From NCBI GenBank assembly GCA_021014325.1, contig CM037472.1, positions 9,362,001 to 9,426,000 on the forward strand: a stretch of DNA of 64,000 bases, read 5' to 3'. The notes under the pieces were generated by a model. That model was not told the DNA's origin. It made no database searches and saw only the letters and a program-made list of their open reading frames with translations. Positions 22,890 through 34,602 of this stretch are shown piece after piece. The stretch's first letter is position 1; each line of letters begins with the position of its first letter. The translations under genes were made by a program, and so were the position numbers. Origin of the DNA: Plazaster borealis (taxonomy: Eukaryota > Echinodermata > Asteroidea > Forcipulatida > Labidiasteridae).

Positions 22890-23253
22890 TTAAAGGAACA
22901 TTACAGAATTGGTTTTTGCTAACTGGCAGTGTAAGCACTTTATATAATCCACCATATACATAAATTGACAAACCTGTAGAAGTTTGAGATCGATCGGCCA
23001 TCTGGGTCACGAAAAAATAGCGAAAAACCGATTACACATTTGCATGTGTTATACAATGCATGAATAAAACGCTCATGAGCGATAAACTCCAATCGGAAAT
23101 TAGTTTTATTTATTTCTCATCAATTATGGCATTTCAGACAGAAATATTTCTAGGGATGTTTTCTACTATCATCATCATTAGACCGTGTAAGTTTTATGTA
23201 AATCTGTGATCATAAAGAAAATTTTAATTACCAGTTCTGTAACGTTCCTTTAA
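22890..23253. mobile_element. 364-bp MITE with TTAAAGGAACRTTACAGAAYTGG ends (family D)
   Basis: The left TTAAAGGAACATTACAGAAT matches the reverse complement of the right end (ATTCTGTAAYGTTCCTTTAA) with about two mismatches over 23 bp. TTAA sits at both edges. The interior is noncoding and carries extra AATAAA hexamers on the minus strand just past the WD40 gene. Confidence 0.75.
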
Positions 23254-23518
23254 CCCTACATTGTCTCGTGCCGACTAAATCGGCCCAATTTTCGAACTGT
23301 GTATATTGGCAGAGTCAGTTAGGCCTATTCATTTGTATTGGTTACAAAACACCACAAAGACCGTTACACAGTTGTGCCCAAAATTAAGTTTGGGAAGTCA
23401 ACTTTAAACTTATGTACAACCTAAAAAAGTACAGCTTAAAATGCAAGGCATCACCTGTACATGGTGTAACTAATATAGGGCAACTTTAGCGTTAAGGACG
23501 GTAATTGCTTAGTAATTA

Positions 23519-23524
23519 TTTATT
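23519..23524 (-). promoter_or_regulatory. Candidate polyadenylation signal AATAAA for the WD40 gene
   Basis: The plus strand reads tttatt, so the minus strand reads AATAAA. It is about 215 nt downstream of the TGA at 23740 and is the first AATAAA I see after the stop. Further AATAAA hexamers occur inside the MITE near 23100, so the true cleavage site is uncertain. Confidence 0.4.
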
Positions 23525-23558
23525 TGCTTACACACAAAAAAAGAGAGAGAAAAACGCC

Positions 23559-23664
23559 GGCTGGTAACCTGTTTCTGCCAAGCAAGATTTTTCTTTGCTT
23601 AGCAAAATTTTTCTGTGCTTAGCAAGTTTCTGTGCTTACAGGCTTTATGAAGTTGGACCCTGAT
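23559..23664 (+). mobile_element. Half of a family A MITE in the WD40 gene 3' UTR
   Basis: GGCTGGTAACCTGTTTCTGC and GGCTTTATGAAGTTGGACCC match the right half of the element at 30723-30898. It lies between the stop codon (23740) and the candidate AATAAA (23519), so it is probably transcribed as 3' UTR. Confidence 0.6.
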
Positions 23665-23739
23665 CACCACAGCTAATCTTTACAAGGATTGTACTTACAT
23701 TATCCTGATGAACCTGGTTATATAGTCCCTTGGCCATTA

Positions 23740-23790
23740 TCACCTGTCACTGTACAGCCGAATCTTCCCATCCAAAGATGCTGTCACTAA
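23740..23790 (-). CDS. WDR27: Last coding exon of the WDR27-like WD40 gene
   Basis: A good minus-strand acceptor (tttgtttttgcag) is followed by TTA GTG ACA and 16 sense codons, then TGA at 23740-23742. The product is LVTASLDGKIRLYSDR. The S-LDGK-IRLY segment is the end of a WD40 blade, with LY in place of WD, and it stops soon after the last beta strand as expected for the closing blade of a propeller. Joined in phase 0 to the exon ending HPLYPE at 62320, the GH-to-LY spacing is 26 residues, which is canonical. The 3' UTR would run leftwards. A minus-strand AATAAA at 23519-23524 lies about 215 nt past the stop, and half of a foldback MITE lies in between. The exon assignment is strong; the gene name rests on remembered similarity. 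Confidence 0.78.
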   Translation of the reverse strand, partial: LVTASLDGKIRLYSDR

Positions 23791-23799
23791 CTGCAAAAA

Positions 23800-25470
23800 C
23801 AAAGGTAGAAAACTAATTACTGCAAGGCAGTCTTTGGCTTCGGTTATGATCCAGAAAAAAACACATAATTGTACACCTTAGGTTTGATAAACTACCAACT
23901 AATCACAAATCTCCTGAGAAGTATTTCCAATTAAACAGTTTAAAACAAATATAATCCAAAGAAATGTTTCCACTTACAAAAAATACATTGTTATTTTTGT
24001 TTTACACTGGACCACAGGTCTTGTGTTGAATAATATTTTGCTTTAGATCTTGTAACAACAAAATTGTTGGTCAATTAACAATTTCGCGCCCTGCCTTCAC
24101 ATGGGACGTAAAGCAGTAGGTTTGTGTGTTGTGTTTTGCATGTTATTGAACCTGATACACTTTCGCCATGAGAAACACGCTTTTCCTGGTGTTTCTGACA
24201 AGCTTGTCAACATTTACAAGGTGCTATAGGTCTCATAATTCAAAATAGCTCTGTATGCCTGAGGAAAGACACTAGATAATGTACTATATAAAAGTATAAT
24301 GCTATTTAAGTACAGTCAAACTTCCCTTTAAACAGTATGTTTGTAATAGTAATACCTGCATTAAAAGGTTATCAAAGTGGAACATACATGTAGAAGAGGC
24401 ATGATTAATAATGTACAATGTGCATACAGTGTACATTAGTCTTTCAGACAATGACATAAATAAAATTTCATGATATATTGATCAAAAAGTTCATATGAAA
24501 GTCATTAGTTGTTCTATGTCTACTTTTCTTCATGGAAACTTCTGTTCAGACTTAAAATAAAGTTGTACAAAAAAGCCAGAGAACAGCTACGGTTGGGTTA
24601 AAGTCATGGAGTTACACAGCGAAAAGTTAACGCTAACCAGACGTTTTCATGCTGTGGTCAAGCAATGGAAAGGTGCACATGTGTACACACCACACACAAC
24701 TATCAACCAATGGGAGGTCTTCCTTTGACCACTGTGGATAATAGCTTGGATGCAAGGGGTTGATTACATTTTTGTTTTACATTTTAGCTTCATTTTTATT
24801 TATTATTATTATTATTATTTTATTCGTTTATGGTAGAGGCTGTTTGGCTGGCTGGTGTAACTGAGGAAGTAAGCACTCAAGAGCGGATGCAAGTCTTAAA
24901 AAGGAGGGAAGTAAATGTCCACCCCTGATAATGTTTGTTTTTGTTTATCTTGGACGGCGACCCCAAACAGTCCAACCTCTCTTGCAGTAATCCCTCCTAC
25001 CATGGAGTCCTACCTCCATGTTCCTACCATTATCATGTCCCTATCACTTTCAAGTAACACCATGGGGTTTGGGGGGAAGTCATGAAAATTACTGGTCCCA
25101 CTGTGCTGGCTGATTTTAACCACCTTCAGGATGTAAAGAGGAGGGCGAATGTCACAATCACTCCACCCATGGGGCTACTGTAACCTGCACGGTGCTCTAA
25201 AAATACACCATGTGGGCTGGGTTTTGGACGAGGTGGGAGGATACAAACACGCATGTTTACAGCTTCTTAGAGGGATTCAGGTTCCTATATACGACAGCTC
25301 AAGTCATCACCTTGACAGTGCATGAATGATAGAGGTGGGAGACTGCAGGTGTTCATTAGAATGGGAGACTTTTGGGAATACTACACAGTACATGCAGGTG
25401 GCAGCAGACTTACCAGGCTCAGAACTGCCTAAAAAATGAAAGTTTACCTGGCACATACAAGAATGCCACC
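23800..25470. other. Intron, largely unassigned
   Basis: It contains a TTA microsatellite at about 24795-24822. No other element was recognised. Confidence 0.45.
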
Positions 25471-26360
25471 AGTGTTGTAGTCCAGACCAAAAAGTCTGAG
25501 ACTGCCCTCCCTTTCAAGAGCAAGACCTCAGAGTCCGAGACCAAGACCAAGACAGAGACATTCCCATCAAGACCAAGACCAAGACCTCCCCTTTGAGACC
25601 GAGACCGAACCCTCAATGTCCGAGACCGAGACCAAGACCTCAAGAGTTCGAGACCAAGACCAAGACAGAGACATCCCCATCAAGACCAAGACCAAGACCT
25701 CCCCTTTGAGACCGAGACTGAACCCTCAATGTCCGAGACTGAGACCAAGACCTCAGAGACCTAGACCAAGACAGAGACATCCCCATCAAGACCAAGACCA
25801 AGATCTCCCCTTTGAGACCGAGACTGAACCCTCAATGTCCGAGACCAAGACCAAGACCTCAGAGACCTAGACCAAGACAGAGACATCCCCATCAGGACCA
25901 AGACAGAGACATCCCCATCAAGACCAAGACCAAGACCTCCCCGTTGAGACCGAGATCAAACCCTCAATGTCCGAGACCAAGACCAAGACCTCAGAGTCTG
26001 AGACCAAGACCAAGACAGAGTATCCCCATCAAAACCAATACAGAGACATCCCAATCAAGACCAAGACTGAGACCGAGACCTCCCCTTTGAGGGGGAGACC
26101 GAACCCTCAATGTTCGAGACCAAGACCAAGACAGGTCAGTACTGTCAACAATCACACAATTTTCAAACCCAACTTCCTTTAATTCCGATGGTTTTTCAAT
26201 GCTGAACCACCACTGTGAGCATTTAAACACGTTCCAGGAAATACCACCATGTCATTTTCTGATTACTGGAGGGTTGTTTTTTAAATTAAGGTCTCAAAAA
26301 TTGTGTCTTGAAACCGGTCTCAATACCGAGACCGGTCTCGGTACCGAAACCTACAACACT
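25471..26360. mobile_element. 890-bp GAGACC/AAGACC tandem element with inverted ends
   Basis: AGTGTTGTAG at 25471-25480 and its exact reverse complement CTACAACACT at 26351-26360 bound a block of GAGACC/AAGACC hexamers. The hexamers are arranged in about five larger units of 106-143 bp, each with CATCCCCATCAAGACC, CCCCTTTGAGACCGAGA and ACCCTCAATGTCCGAGACC. Near the right edge ACCGGTCTCAATACCGAGAC folds back on itself. Open frames inside are repeat artefacts. Confidence 0.7.
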
Positions 26361-26739
26361 AGCTGCCACCTACATGTAGCACACAAATTCTCTCATTGAC
26401 CTTTTATGCTTTATGTTGTTTTCTTCACTTTGACAGTATTTCAAAAGGAAATAACTTTTCTGAAGGATCTGTACTGGTATGAACTTTATAATCAGTGAGC
26501 TTTCAGATTGACCCGGTAATCATCAATCCTGTACTTGACCTTAAAGGAACTCACAGGAGGTTACACACCTGCTACTTTGTTTGTTGTTTTTCGATTTCAC
26601 AAAGAATTAAAATTCATCTCAGCCAATGAGGCAATCTTAATTACTAAGCAAAATGTGACTTTACAATACAAATCACCATAGGGGGATATAGACAACATGT
26701 TAAGATCAATTTTAGTGCTTTGTCAAATCAAGCCCTGGT

Positions 26740-26890
26740 GCACTAAGGCTATGTCGGCTACGGCTACGGCTGGATCGCCGCATCATCATGCATTGAAGTA
26801 TAGGATGTCCTTGGCAACATCCTTAGCAACAGTCGTAGCTAGCTGTAGCTGAAGCCGTTAAATTTGGATACGGCCTAGCCTTTTGTGAGT
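26740..26890. mobile_element. Small foldback element rich in GGCTACGGC
   Basis: CTAAGGCTATGTCGGCTACG on the left mirrors GTAGCTGAAGCCG and GATACGGCCTAGCC on the right. It is a likely MITE of about 150 bp. Confidence 0.5.
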
Positions 26891-27729
26891 TAGATTTTGA
26901 AAGCATAGTACAATGACTTGATTGGTCACAAGTGAACACTCAATTTAAGATTCCCCTGCCTAAAGACAGTGTTGCTACATCACATGGTTCGGGCAAGCTT
27001 TTGTATAGCAACCTCCAGATGAGCAAAGCCTGGTTTCATTGTGCCGTGCACACTCATAAAAAAACGAGGTATGGGTGTACGCAGTCACCGCGTACATGTA
27101 AATATATATGCAAAAACTTATCCTGGACCTTTTGGTATGGTTACTATTGTAACACTTAAAAATAGGAAGGTGTCACATAGAGCAGGCTGATGACAAATAC
27201 AAATAAAACTCAGATTCTTCTCTTTGGGCTAAGAAACAGAATGTTTTATGGCTGTACAGAGACATACATGTAGAGTAGAAGTGCAGTGTTTGGAAAGCAA
27301 GAATATAGATTGACTGAGAATAACAACCTTACACTATCTCTAGTCTGAGGAAATCAAATTTAAGTGGTCACTTGAGACTAAGAGAGTCTAATTGTAAGAT
27401 ACATCATTCAAACCTAACTCGCAAATGGCTTATTGCGCTGATGAAATCCAATGAGCTACTTGTTTTTATCTCAAACAATAAACCACAAGTTCCCTTGTGG
27501 TTTATTATTTGATATCTGAAATAAAACATAGGCTAGATAACTAGATAACTTCTTTTCTCATGGAAGAGATATGGCGTTTCATTATCATTCATGGGGATGG
27601 GGGGTTGTTGGCACATCTGATATTATATTAAATTTGTTAATATTGATTTAAATTCAGTGTTTTGTACCTTGCAAAATACATACATTAATCCAAAGGGGAA
27701 GAAAATTCAGTCGGGCCTATACAATGTTC
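26891..27729. other. Intron, no gene; one hairpin
   Basis: AATAAACCACAAG and CTTGTGGTTTATT at about 27477-27507 form a 13-bp stem. This is a rearranged piece of the tail of the family H SINE. Confidence 0.45.
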
Positions 27730-27850
27730 TTAAGAATAGAGCTCTGGCACGTTTATCCGGAGGTTGTTGGTTCAAATCCCGCTCTAGTCAATTTTTCCTG
27801 TTCAACCTAAAATCAATTGTTTTTATAATTGGCCAATGAACTGTTTTAGT
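27730..27850 (+). repeat. tRNA-derived SINE (family H), 5' truncated
   Basis: GAGGTTGTTGGTTCAAATCC (B-box) and GCTCTAGTCA are followed by a tail resembling the copies at 35376 and 62820. The A-box is absent. Confidence 0.55.
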
Positions 27851-28339
27851 TTTGGGTCATTTCTTTATCAGCAGATCATTTAAAGGTACAGTTTTCAAGA
27901 CAACAAAGTATACATTATTGTGACCACACCCTATTGGACAAATAAATAAACAGAGCCAAAATATTTTGCAGAATAATATTTGTCATACATGAACACGATT
28001 GTCTGAATTGGGGCCATTAACCCAAATCCTGCACTGCATTAAGTCTACCAAGTACAGCATGTACACTGCAGTTCCTGTTAAAAATTACAAAAAATAACCC
28101 CAACATTGTTGTTGTTTCTATATCCATCCAGTTTAATCACAACAATATACAGTCTTGAGCAAACAGGTGCAGGCCGTGCGCCCATCCTCTCCAGCCAAAC
28201 AAGAAAATTATGGGATATTAGGATATTGATTATAAAATATGTGGTCACTTAGACCGTCCTTGCTCTATGCTTAGACAAGGAGAAGCTCCTTAAAGTGCCG
28301 GTCGCGTTTTTATATTTTTTTATTTTGTTTAGAACATAA

Positions 28340-28565
28340 GGGAACGTTTGCGGCCTGTGGATGGATATTCAGTATGACGTTTCAGAAAGTTGGAGGCACT
28401 CGAAGGGTAGAAGGTAAGGTAGCCTGAACATCTGACGTCACACTTTGAGGCTCGTGAATAAAGTGTTTTATTTATTACCCTTGCAGATAAGGGAACCTTG
28501 GCAGCCTGTGGATGGACATTCAGCATGACGTTTTAGAACGTTGGTGGCGCTCGAAGGGTTAAAGT
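28340..28565 (+). repeat. Tandem duplication, 151-bp period
   Basis: CGGCCTGTGGATGGATATTC at 28351 recurs as CAGCCTGTGGATGGACATTC at 28502, each followed by a GACGTTT...GGCRCTCGAAGGGT segment. The array is about 1.5 copies. Confidence 0.7.
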
Positions 28566-28957
28566 TAGGGTCATACAAAAAGTTGTGTGATTTCTATCCG
28601 AAAGCTTACTTTTTATAAAAATGGTAATGGTAGTATAAGCATCTTGCAAAATTATTTCATCTGAAATGCCCTCGTTGATTAGGAATCGATAAAAACATAA
28701 GAATCTAAGAAACGATTCATGTATGAATCTTTTCTTAGATTTCTGTGGCCAGAGATGCGGTTGGAACTCACTGTCACCTCGCAAAACGCAGATGGATTCT
28801 ACGTTCTTGAGAAAATACAATGATTTTTTTGCTGTTTTTTCAACAAATAGTTTCAGCTGAAACTTTCACAAGTGACTTTTATTGTATCTTTATTTGATAA
28901 TCTTGCCTATAAATCAGCTTTATGTTGACAAAAACCAATCTATGACCCTACTTTAAA
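28559..28957 (-). mobile_element. Family E MITE with internal hairpin
   Basis: Inverted ends TTAAAGTTAGGGTCATA and TATGACCCTACTTTAA bound it. Minus-oriented blocks match 34603-35053. A hairpin (CTAAGAAACGATTC...GAATCTTTTCTTAG) lies at 28703-28740. Confidence 0.7.
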
Positions 28958-29079
28958 CAATACCCACCTGTTTTTGTCAATAAATTATGAATTTGTTACG
29001 CCCCTATGATAATTGCTACTGACTTTTGTCAGTGTCAGAGTGAATGTCTGTTGCTTGTTACCAAGTAATTTTTTATGCT

Positions 29080-29125
29080 AATATTTGTCTTGAGTCATTA
29101 CCAATCATGTACGATACATTTAATG
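29080..29125 (+). mobile_element. Right-end fragment of family F MITE
   Basis: TGCTAATATTTGTCTTGAGT and CATTACCAATCATGTACGAT match the right end of the copy at 39057-39421. Confidence 0.55.
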
Positions 29126-30585
29126 ATGAGTTAATTACTTCCTGTGACTGGATATAAATTAAGCTTGATCACTCCGCTGTCTGCGAGTTATTAATGACCT
29201 GCCTACACAAATGTATATCACGGCATGCCAGGTGCTCCCAACCGGTAGGTTAAATGGAAAAAATAAAAAATAAATAATAATTTTAAACAAATAAAAGAAT
29301 GTGCACATGAATAGTGCCTGTCAATAACTTTTAAATACAATATATTTTAAGAAATATTTTTTTGTGGGGGGATGTTTAAATTACCCTCTGGATGTTTTGT
29401 GCCATTCCTATCCCAGTGGGAGAATAACTTTTTTTCCAGAAGAAAAATCAAGAAGTCAGTACATTAGATACAAATATTTCTGAGAATAATCGGTCTCAGT
29501 GTTGAAAAAAAAGAAAAAATAATTGTCTTTTCCCACCCCTTTCCAAAGCTGTGTAATAAATAGATCAATTTTTTGTATTATGTGAAAACTGTTAGAGTCA
29601 GAAAGTACATTATTGTTTTGGGGGACAGGTAAATAAATTCCCATCCACTTCATTAGAACCAACCTTCAAACTTCATCAAAGCTGGTTGTTAAATTTTTGT
29701 GCAAACAACAACAAGAACATTTTCAGGGACTTTTATACATGTTTATAATCAAGCTTATTTCGGGCACGGAGCAATCAAAATAAATGACAGTTATAAGCTA
29801 TTTCCTTATATTTTGACAATTATCTCAGATGGAATATCTCAGATGGAAACATTTCTCTAGAGGATTGGTAAAATGCTGGCATGAACTTTAAAAGTCAGTA
29901 AGCTATGAGACTGATTCTTTTTTTTGTCAATCATAATCAATCCTGAACTTTTTTTTTTAACTGGCAATAATTTTCTGAAAGAGTATGTAATATGTTCCAG
30001 ATTATCCAATTCCACCACTGTCACCAGGCGCTCCCATTGCAAACCCTCACCAGGTAAACAGCTAAGTACTTCATTCAACACCCGGCTACGCTTGGTTAGG
30101 ATAAGAATCAATGAAACAGGACTGTTAAAATCAAAGACGTAGCAAAAGGGTTGTAAAAACAACGGAGCTCAGCCAGAATCAGCTCTGACATTCTCTGCAG
30201 AGATTCCCAGCGGATTCTACCGAAGAGTTATTCCATAATTTGGGTTTATTATTGGAACGGTCTGTCAAGGGGATAAACTGAGGTCATCAACTGTAAATTT
30301 AGAAATCCCAGTCGGATTTGTTTAGTGGGGTACAAAAATAGAGATCACATGAGCTTGTGTAAAGGTTACCTGAACCCCTGCTGTTACCTACAAACATTTG
30401 ATTTCATTGCAAAATAATCTTCTGTGGCCACTAACACTACAATATCACTTCAGTGTGAAGAAACTCTTAGTCTTATGTTACACAACTAGATCACAGTTTT
30501 ATTAATAAAGTTTTAGGTTTTTATTTTTGGTCGGCCACCTTTTGATGATGGGTGAGGGTTGAATGAATGATACAGTCAGCCTTTT
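29126..30585. other. Intron, no element assigned
   Basis: AT-rich with short frames only. The 101- and 72-codon overlapping frames at 29857-30162 look like chance. Confidence 0.4.
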
Positions 30586-30702
30586 AGGTAGCCTTTAGTC
30601 AAGGCACACCGCGGCACCCCAGCCCAGATATCATGCACGAACAAAATATGTGCGCGATATCTGGGCTGGGGTGACGCGGTGCACCTTGACTAAAGGCTAC
30701 CT
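30586..30702. mobile_element. Near-perfect 117-bp palindrome
   Basis: AGGTAGCCTTTAGTCAAGGC, CACCCCAGCCCAGATATC, a short AT-rich loop, GATATCTGGGCTGGGGTG and ACCTTGACTAAAGGCTACCT form arms of about 48 bp with few mismatches. It is probably a young foldback MITE; no second copy was seen. Confidence 0.75.
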
Positions 30703-30722
30703 TTGAGGTTGAGGTGAGATCT

Positions 30723-30898
30723 GGGCCCAACTTCATAAAGCCGTTAAACAGAAAATACCAGTTGACAAATTTATTTGCGAAGCAAAAACTGAGTGGGGTA
30801 CCAGTCACAACCAAGCAAACTTCATGTAACTTTGGCTGGTAACCTGTTTCTGCTGCTTAGCAAGTTTTGTGCTTATGGGCTTTATGAAATTGGGCCCA
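30723..30898. mobile_element. Family A foldback MITE, short form
   Basis: GGGCCCAACTTCATAAAG mirrors CTTTATGAAATTGGGCCC. The interior has GGCTGGTAACCTGTTTCTGC. Confidence 0.75.
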
Positions 30899-31165
30899 GA
30901 TTGTAAGTTCATCTAATTGTCATCTGAGGTATTCCATGTTAATAAAAGTACATACCCCAGAGAATCAGTTACTCAGTAAAAAATAAGTACCCTCCAAACA
31001 AAGCCCCATAGGCCTAACCCTCAAACTTTGATGAGCTTGACCAAGTATTTACCCCCCTCTGACTGCATACATGTCGATTTTAGTGTTGTTGTTTTTGTTG
31101 TTTTTTGTTTTTTGTTTTGTGTTTTGTGGGTTTTTTTGTGCTCTTTTTTTTTGGGGGGGGAGGGG

Positions 31166-31330
31166 GTCACCCTACACCAATGTGGGATAAGCACTGTATA
31201 ATCAGTGCTTTCCCAGAGTCCAGCAGAAAGAAAACAATCCATAGAGTTCCTTCTCAGAAGGGATTCAAACCCAGGACCCCTGCCATTCTAGAGCAGATGT
31301 CTTACCACTAGACCGAGATTGCACTGACAA
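31166..31330 (-). repeat. tRNA-derived SINE (family G)
   Basis: Minus-strand head GGTCTAGTGGTAAGACATCT and B-box-like GGGTTTGAATCC match 32735 and 63512. A T-run and G-run sit at its tail side (31130-31165). Confidence 0.7.
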
Positions 31331-32734
31331 GGGGCCAGTTTGAATCCTGCAAAGACTGTACAAGTCTTGTGTGAGTTGGAACTTAGATTACAGGTTCACA
31401 AATAGGACACAAATAGGGCAGGTAGATACAACAAAAAAGGGAAAAACAATTGTCTATGTTGCAGCTCTCTCAATACACAGCTCTGCCACCCCCTCCTCCC
31501 ACCCCTCCTCATTTCAATTGTGATCTGCAGTCATTTAAATCAATTGCCATTTTACACTTCTTCTGCTACATATAAGAAACACACATAGTTTTCTTTCAAA
31601 TTTGAGTGGGCCTACATCAGTAATTGAGCATAAATCTTGAATCACTCTCTACTTTTATTCACTGATTTTTATACTGTGCCTTGAACCCTCTTCTTGAAGG
31701 AAGGAGGTGGAATCCTACACAAATTCAGTGTGTCAAGCAAGGCGTGGCACTGGCTGGAAACCAGGAAGACCAAACCCCCTGTCCAAAGTTCCCCATGTTT
31801 ACTCACACAACACTTGTTCAGGTCTTCATGAGTGAAAACAGGGTAGGGACTAACAGAGAGTGACAATAAAAATAATGGAAAGATGATAGTCTCAATATAT
31901 ATATGTATGTCATCACCACTGGGAGAGGGAGGGGGTAATGTCCCGGGTACATGCATGTCTAGAATACTGGACTGAGGCTCAGGCCTCACTACTAGTTCTG
32001 CAACTACTGTAGTCTTGCTGCAAATCACCCACAGCCACTGCAGGAACTATTCATTCATAAACACAAACTTGACTCCTTCGTCAACTGCCCTTCCTCCAAG
32101 TAAATCATCCAAAATGATAGTGCCCGCCATCAGTGAGTGATGTGAGCACTGGGGTCATGCACATACATGTAGTAACGCCCCTCTACATGGGCTAGGGTTA
32201 TATGCATGAAATTTGGCAATACCTTTGCTGTTGGCTATCCTTGCAACGGTGAAGAATAGGCATATAGACAGAACCCTAGCCCTTTTCTTAGCCAAAGCTG
32301 AACCAGTAATTGGTCCCTCAATCCTGAAACAAGACTCCCATTATCATCTTTAGCTGGTTTTGTTTTTTCAAATGCATACGGTAACAGCCCCGCAATGCAA
32401 ATGCACTCAGTACTCATCCAGTTTCTTACCAAGCACGAATACCGAATACTACAAATACTTCCGAATACAACCTGGGAGTCAACTGCCGGCAACCGTTCCC
32501 ATTGGCGTTTCTGCTGTTTGCAACGATTGCTCTACTTCAACTGGACTCTACATAGATGACTGTGAGAGTCGCCGTCTCTTATGACAGGACGGGCCATGAT
32601 GATGAAGGCCACACTAACTTTAATTGGGAAATTATTTTCCCTGTCAAGCTTTCAAACAACCTACAATCTGTCTCGATTACAATTTAAATTCTCTTTTAGA
32701 GTCGCATCAGGGATGAAGAATCTGATAATGGTTT
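31331..32734. other. Intron, no element assigned
   Basis: Overlapping open frames at 32235-32584 occur on both strands without splice support. Confidence 0.4.
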
Positions 32735-32866
32735 TGCCCTCACACCTAGGTGCTTCCCGAGTCCTGCTGAAAACAAATCCACAGGCTACTCAGTTGGGAT
32801 TCGAACCCACAACTCCTGCATTTCTAGAGCAGATGTCTAACCACTAAACCATCAAGAGTGCCTGGT
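32735..32866 (-). repeat. tRNA-derived SINE (family G)
   Basis: Minus-strand GTTTAGTGGTTAGACATCTG and GGGTTCGAATCC (B-box) flank CTCTAGAAATGCAGGAG. The body has CTGTGGATTTGTTTTCAGCA. Confidence 0.75.
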
Positions 32867-34171
32867 GTCCAGAAGCCTGGGGCTTTTTACCAAACCTTGG
32901 CTTCGGGGCTAGGTTCCGTCTCCCACTCCGGGCTCCGTTTGATGTAATAGAAACACCTTGCAGGATGTGCACTGGTCTAAAGTTGGTGATGGAGCCCAAG
33001 CCGGAGCCGAAGCACAAGCTGAGGTTTGGGTAAAGGCCCTGGATTCTGTACACGGATGTGTGATCACTGTATACTTTTCTAGGTGAACTCCTAGCTCTTT
33101 CTCGTCCCTCTCCTTTCCACCCTCATATTGTATTTGTAAATTTATCCCTCTACCTCCACAGTTGCCCTTAAGGGCCTTGTGAGCATGTGCCACTTTCGCC
33201 CCCAAAATATCATAAAGTAGTAAAACATTTGTTATATTTCCAATGAAATAATACCTGCATACCTGCATCATTACATAACAATAGCTGTCCCCAACCATGC
33301 AATACAATAAGATAAAGTTCACATTTTGTACATGTCTAAACATGTAGAAATGTACTTGTTTAATTTAGTAGTCCATTTGTTGAGGATTTTTCATTCTGTC
33401 AATTTCACCATCCCTTTTACAAAATCCAAGCTACTGTGACCTCCATACAGTACTGAGAACAGAACTGAACTGGAATGTCAAAGGTCAACCCACAAATTCC
33501 AGAATTCCATGGTAATTATTTCATCAAGAAATCAAATCAAATGAGACATCTGTCTCCGATTTAAGCAATCAAATTGTTTTGTTTCTTTTAAGTGGCAGTA
33601 TCTACTGCCACCTAAACACACCTTGTGAGAGGGTGTCTGACTTCGCAGTTGGAAGAGCCAGCTGTATGGGGAGGTCAGTCTGTACTGAGGCAAATTACAC
33701 CATGGGGGAATGTAATAATTTTCTCTGATGGAGGCTGACTCATAACATGAGTAAATTGTCCAGCAAGGTGAAGTAACATTCCACTTACACAGGGGACACA
33801 CATGGGCCATGTTGCTCTGTCAACACTGCCGAGCATTAAGCCCTGATTTTACCCAGACAACACCTGCGTGTAAAGTATAGTCTCTAGACTATTGGGATGG
33901 ATGGAATCTTATATAGAGGTAACTGGATGATAACCCCATCATGTCCAGGGACCGGCCCATGCAGGTGTGCCCTGGACTCAAATGTTGCATGATTTCCGGT
34001 GATGAACAGTGTAAGAGCGGGATGTTGCCAACACATGGCATGAATCATGATTGTGAGATTGTGAAGCTTTGCATGGTGTTGAAAATGAGAAATCTAGTTT
34101 ACTTGAGACAAACATGTAATGATCCTTGAGGGACCCAGCGGTGGTGGTTCTGGGAAGAACCAGATTCTGGA
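32867..34171. other. Intron, no element assigned
   Basis: Frames of 92-144 codons occur on the minus strand but lack splice context or recognisable domains. Confidence 0.4.
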
Positions 34172-34260
34172 TGATGGAACAGTGTGCTCTGTTCATCATG
34201 ATGCTGTTGAATTCTAGTCCTGAAGACAAACAGAGCACTCTCCACAGAACATCAACTCGT
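34172..34260. mobile_element. Penelope-like hammerhead relic, both orientations
   Basis: TCCTGAAGACAAACAGAGCA on the plus strand and CATGATGAACAGAGCACACT on the minus strand both resemble the CTGATGA-stem II portion of the hammerhead ribozyme in Penelope-like elements (core CTGATGA...GAAA). Both cores are mutated. Confidence 0.4.
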
Positions 34261-34602
34261 CTCACCTCTGGTTCTCTCAGTCCCACCACTTCTTTCAAGA
34301 AGAAGTATTCCACGGTTGTCTCCAAAAAACTTTCTCCAAAAAAACTTTCTCATTTCCAAGCTGGCATATGAGGAGATTTGTCCATTGCTTTTCCTAAAAC
34401 TCCTGGATGAATTTCGGAACTCCTTGTTATAAAATGGAGGAGCTTGTTAACACTTCGGTTCCTATGAAACAATTAAGGAGTCCACTCACCATAACAGCGA
34501 TCAGCGCATTTCAAATTTTGTTATTACTGGCAGATTTTTTTTAGGTATTTGGGGTTGATCTCTTTTCATCACTCTTTTTCTGGTTTTATCCAGAGAGACT
34601 CA

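Noticed and set aside
25372..26182. Overlapping frames encoding KTKTE and RPRPR repeats
   Set aside because: Artefacts of the GAGACC/AAGACC hexamer, open in several frames on both strands.
32909..33343. 144-codon minus-strand frame, longest here on that strand
   Set aside because: No domain or splice context; overlapping frames on the other strand.
33978..34371. 115- and 81-codon opposing frames
   Set aside because: They overlap Penelope-like hammerhead relics and lack splice support.
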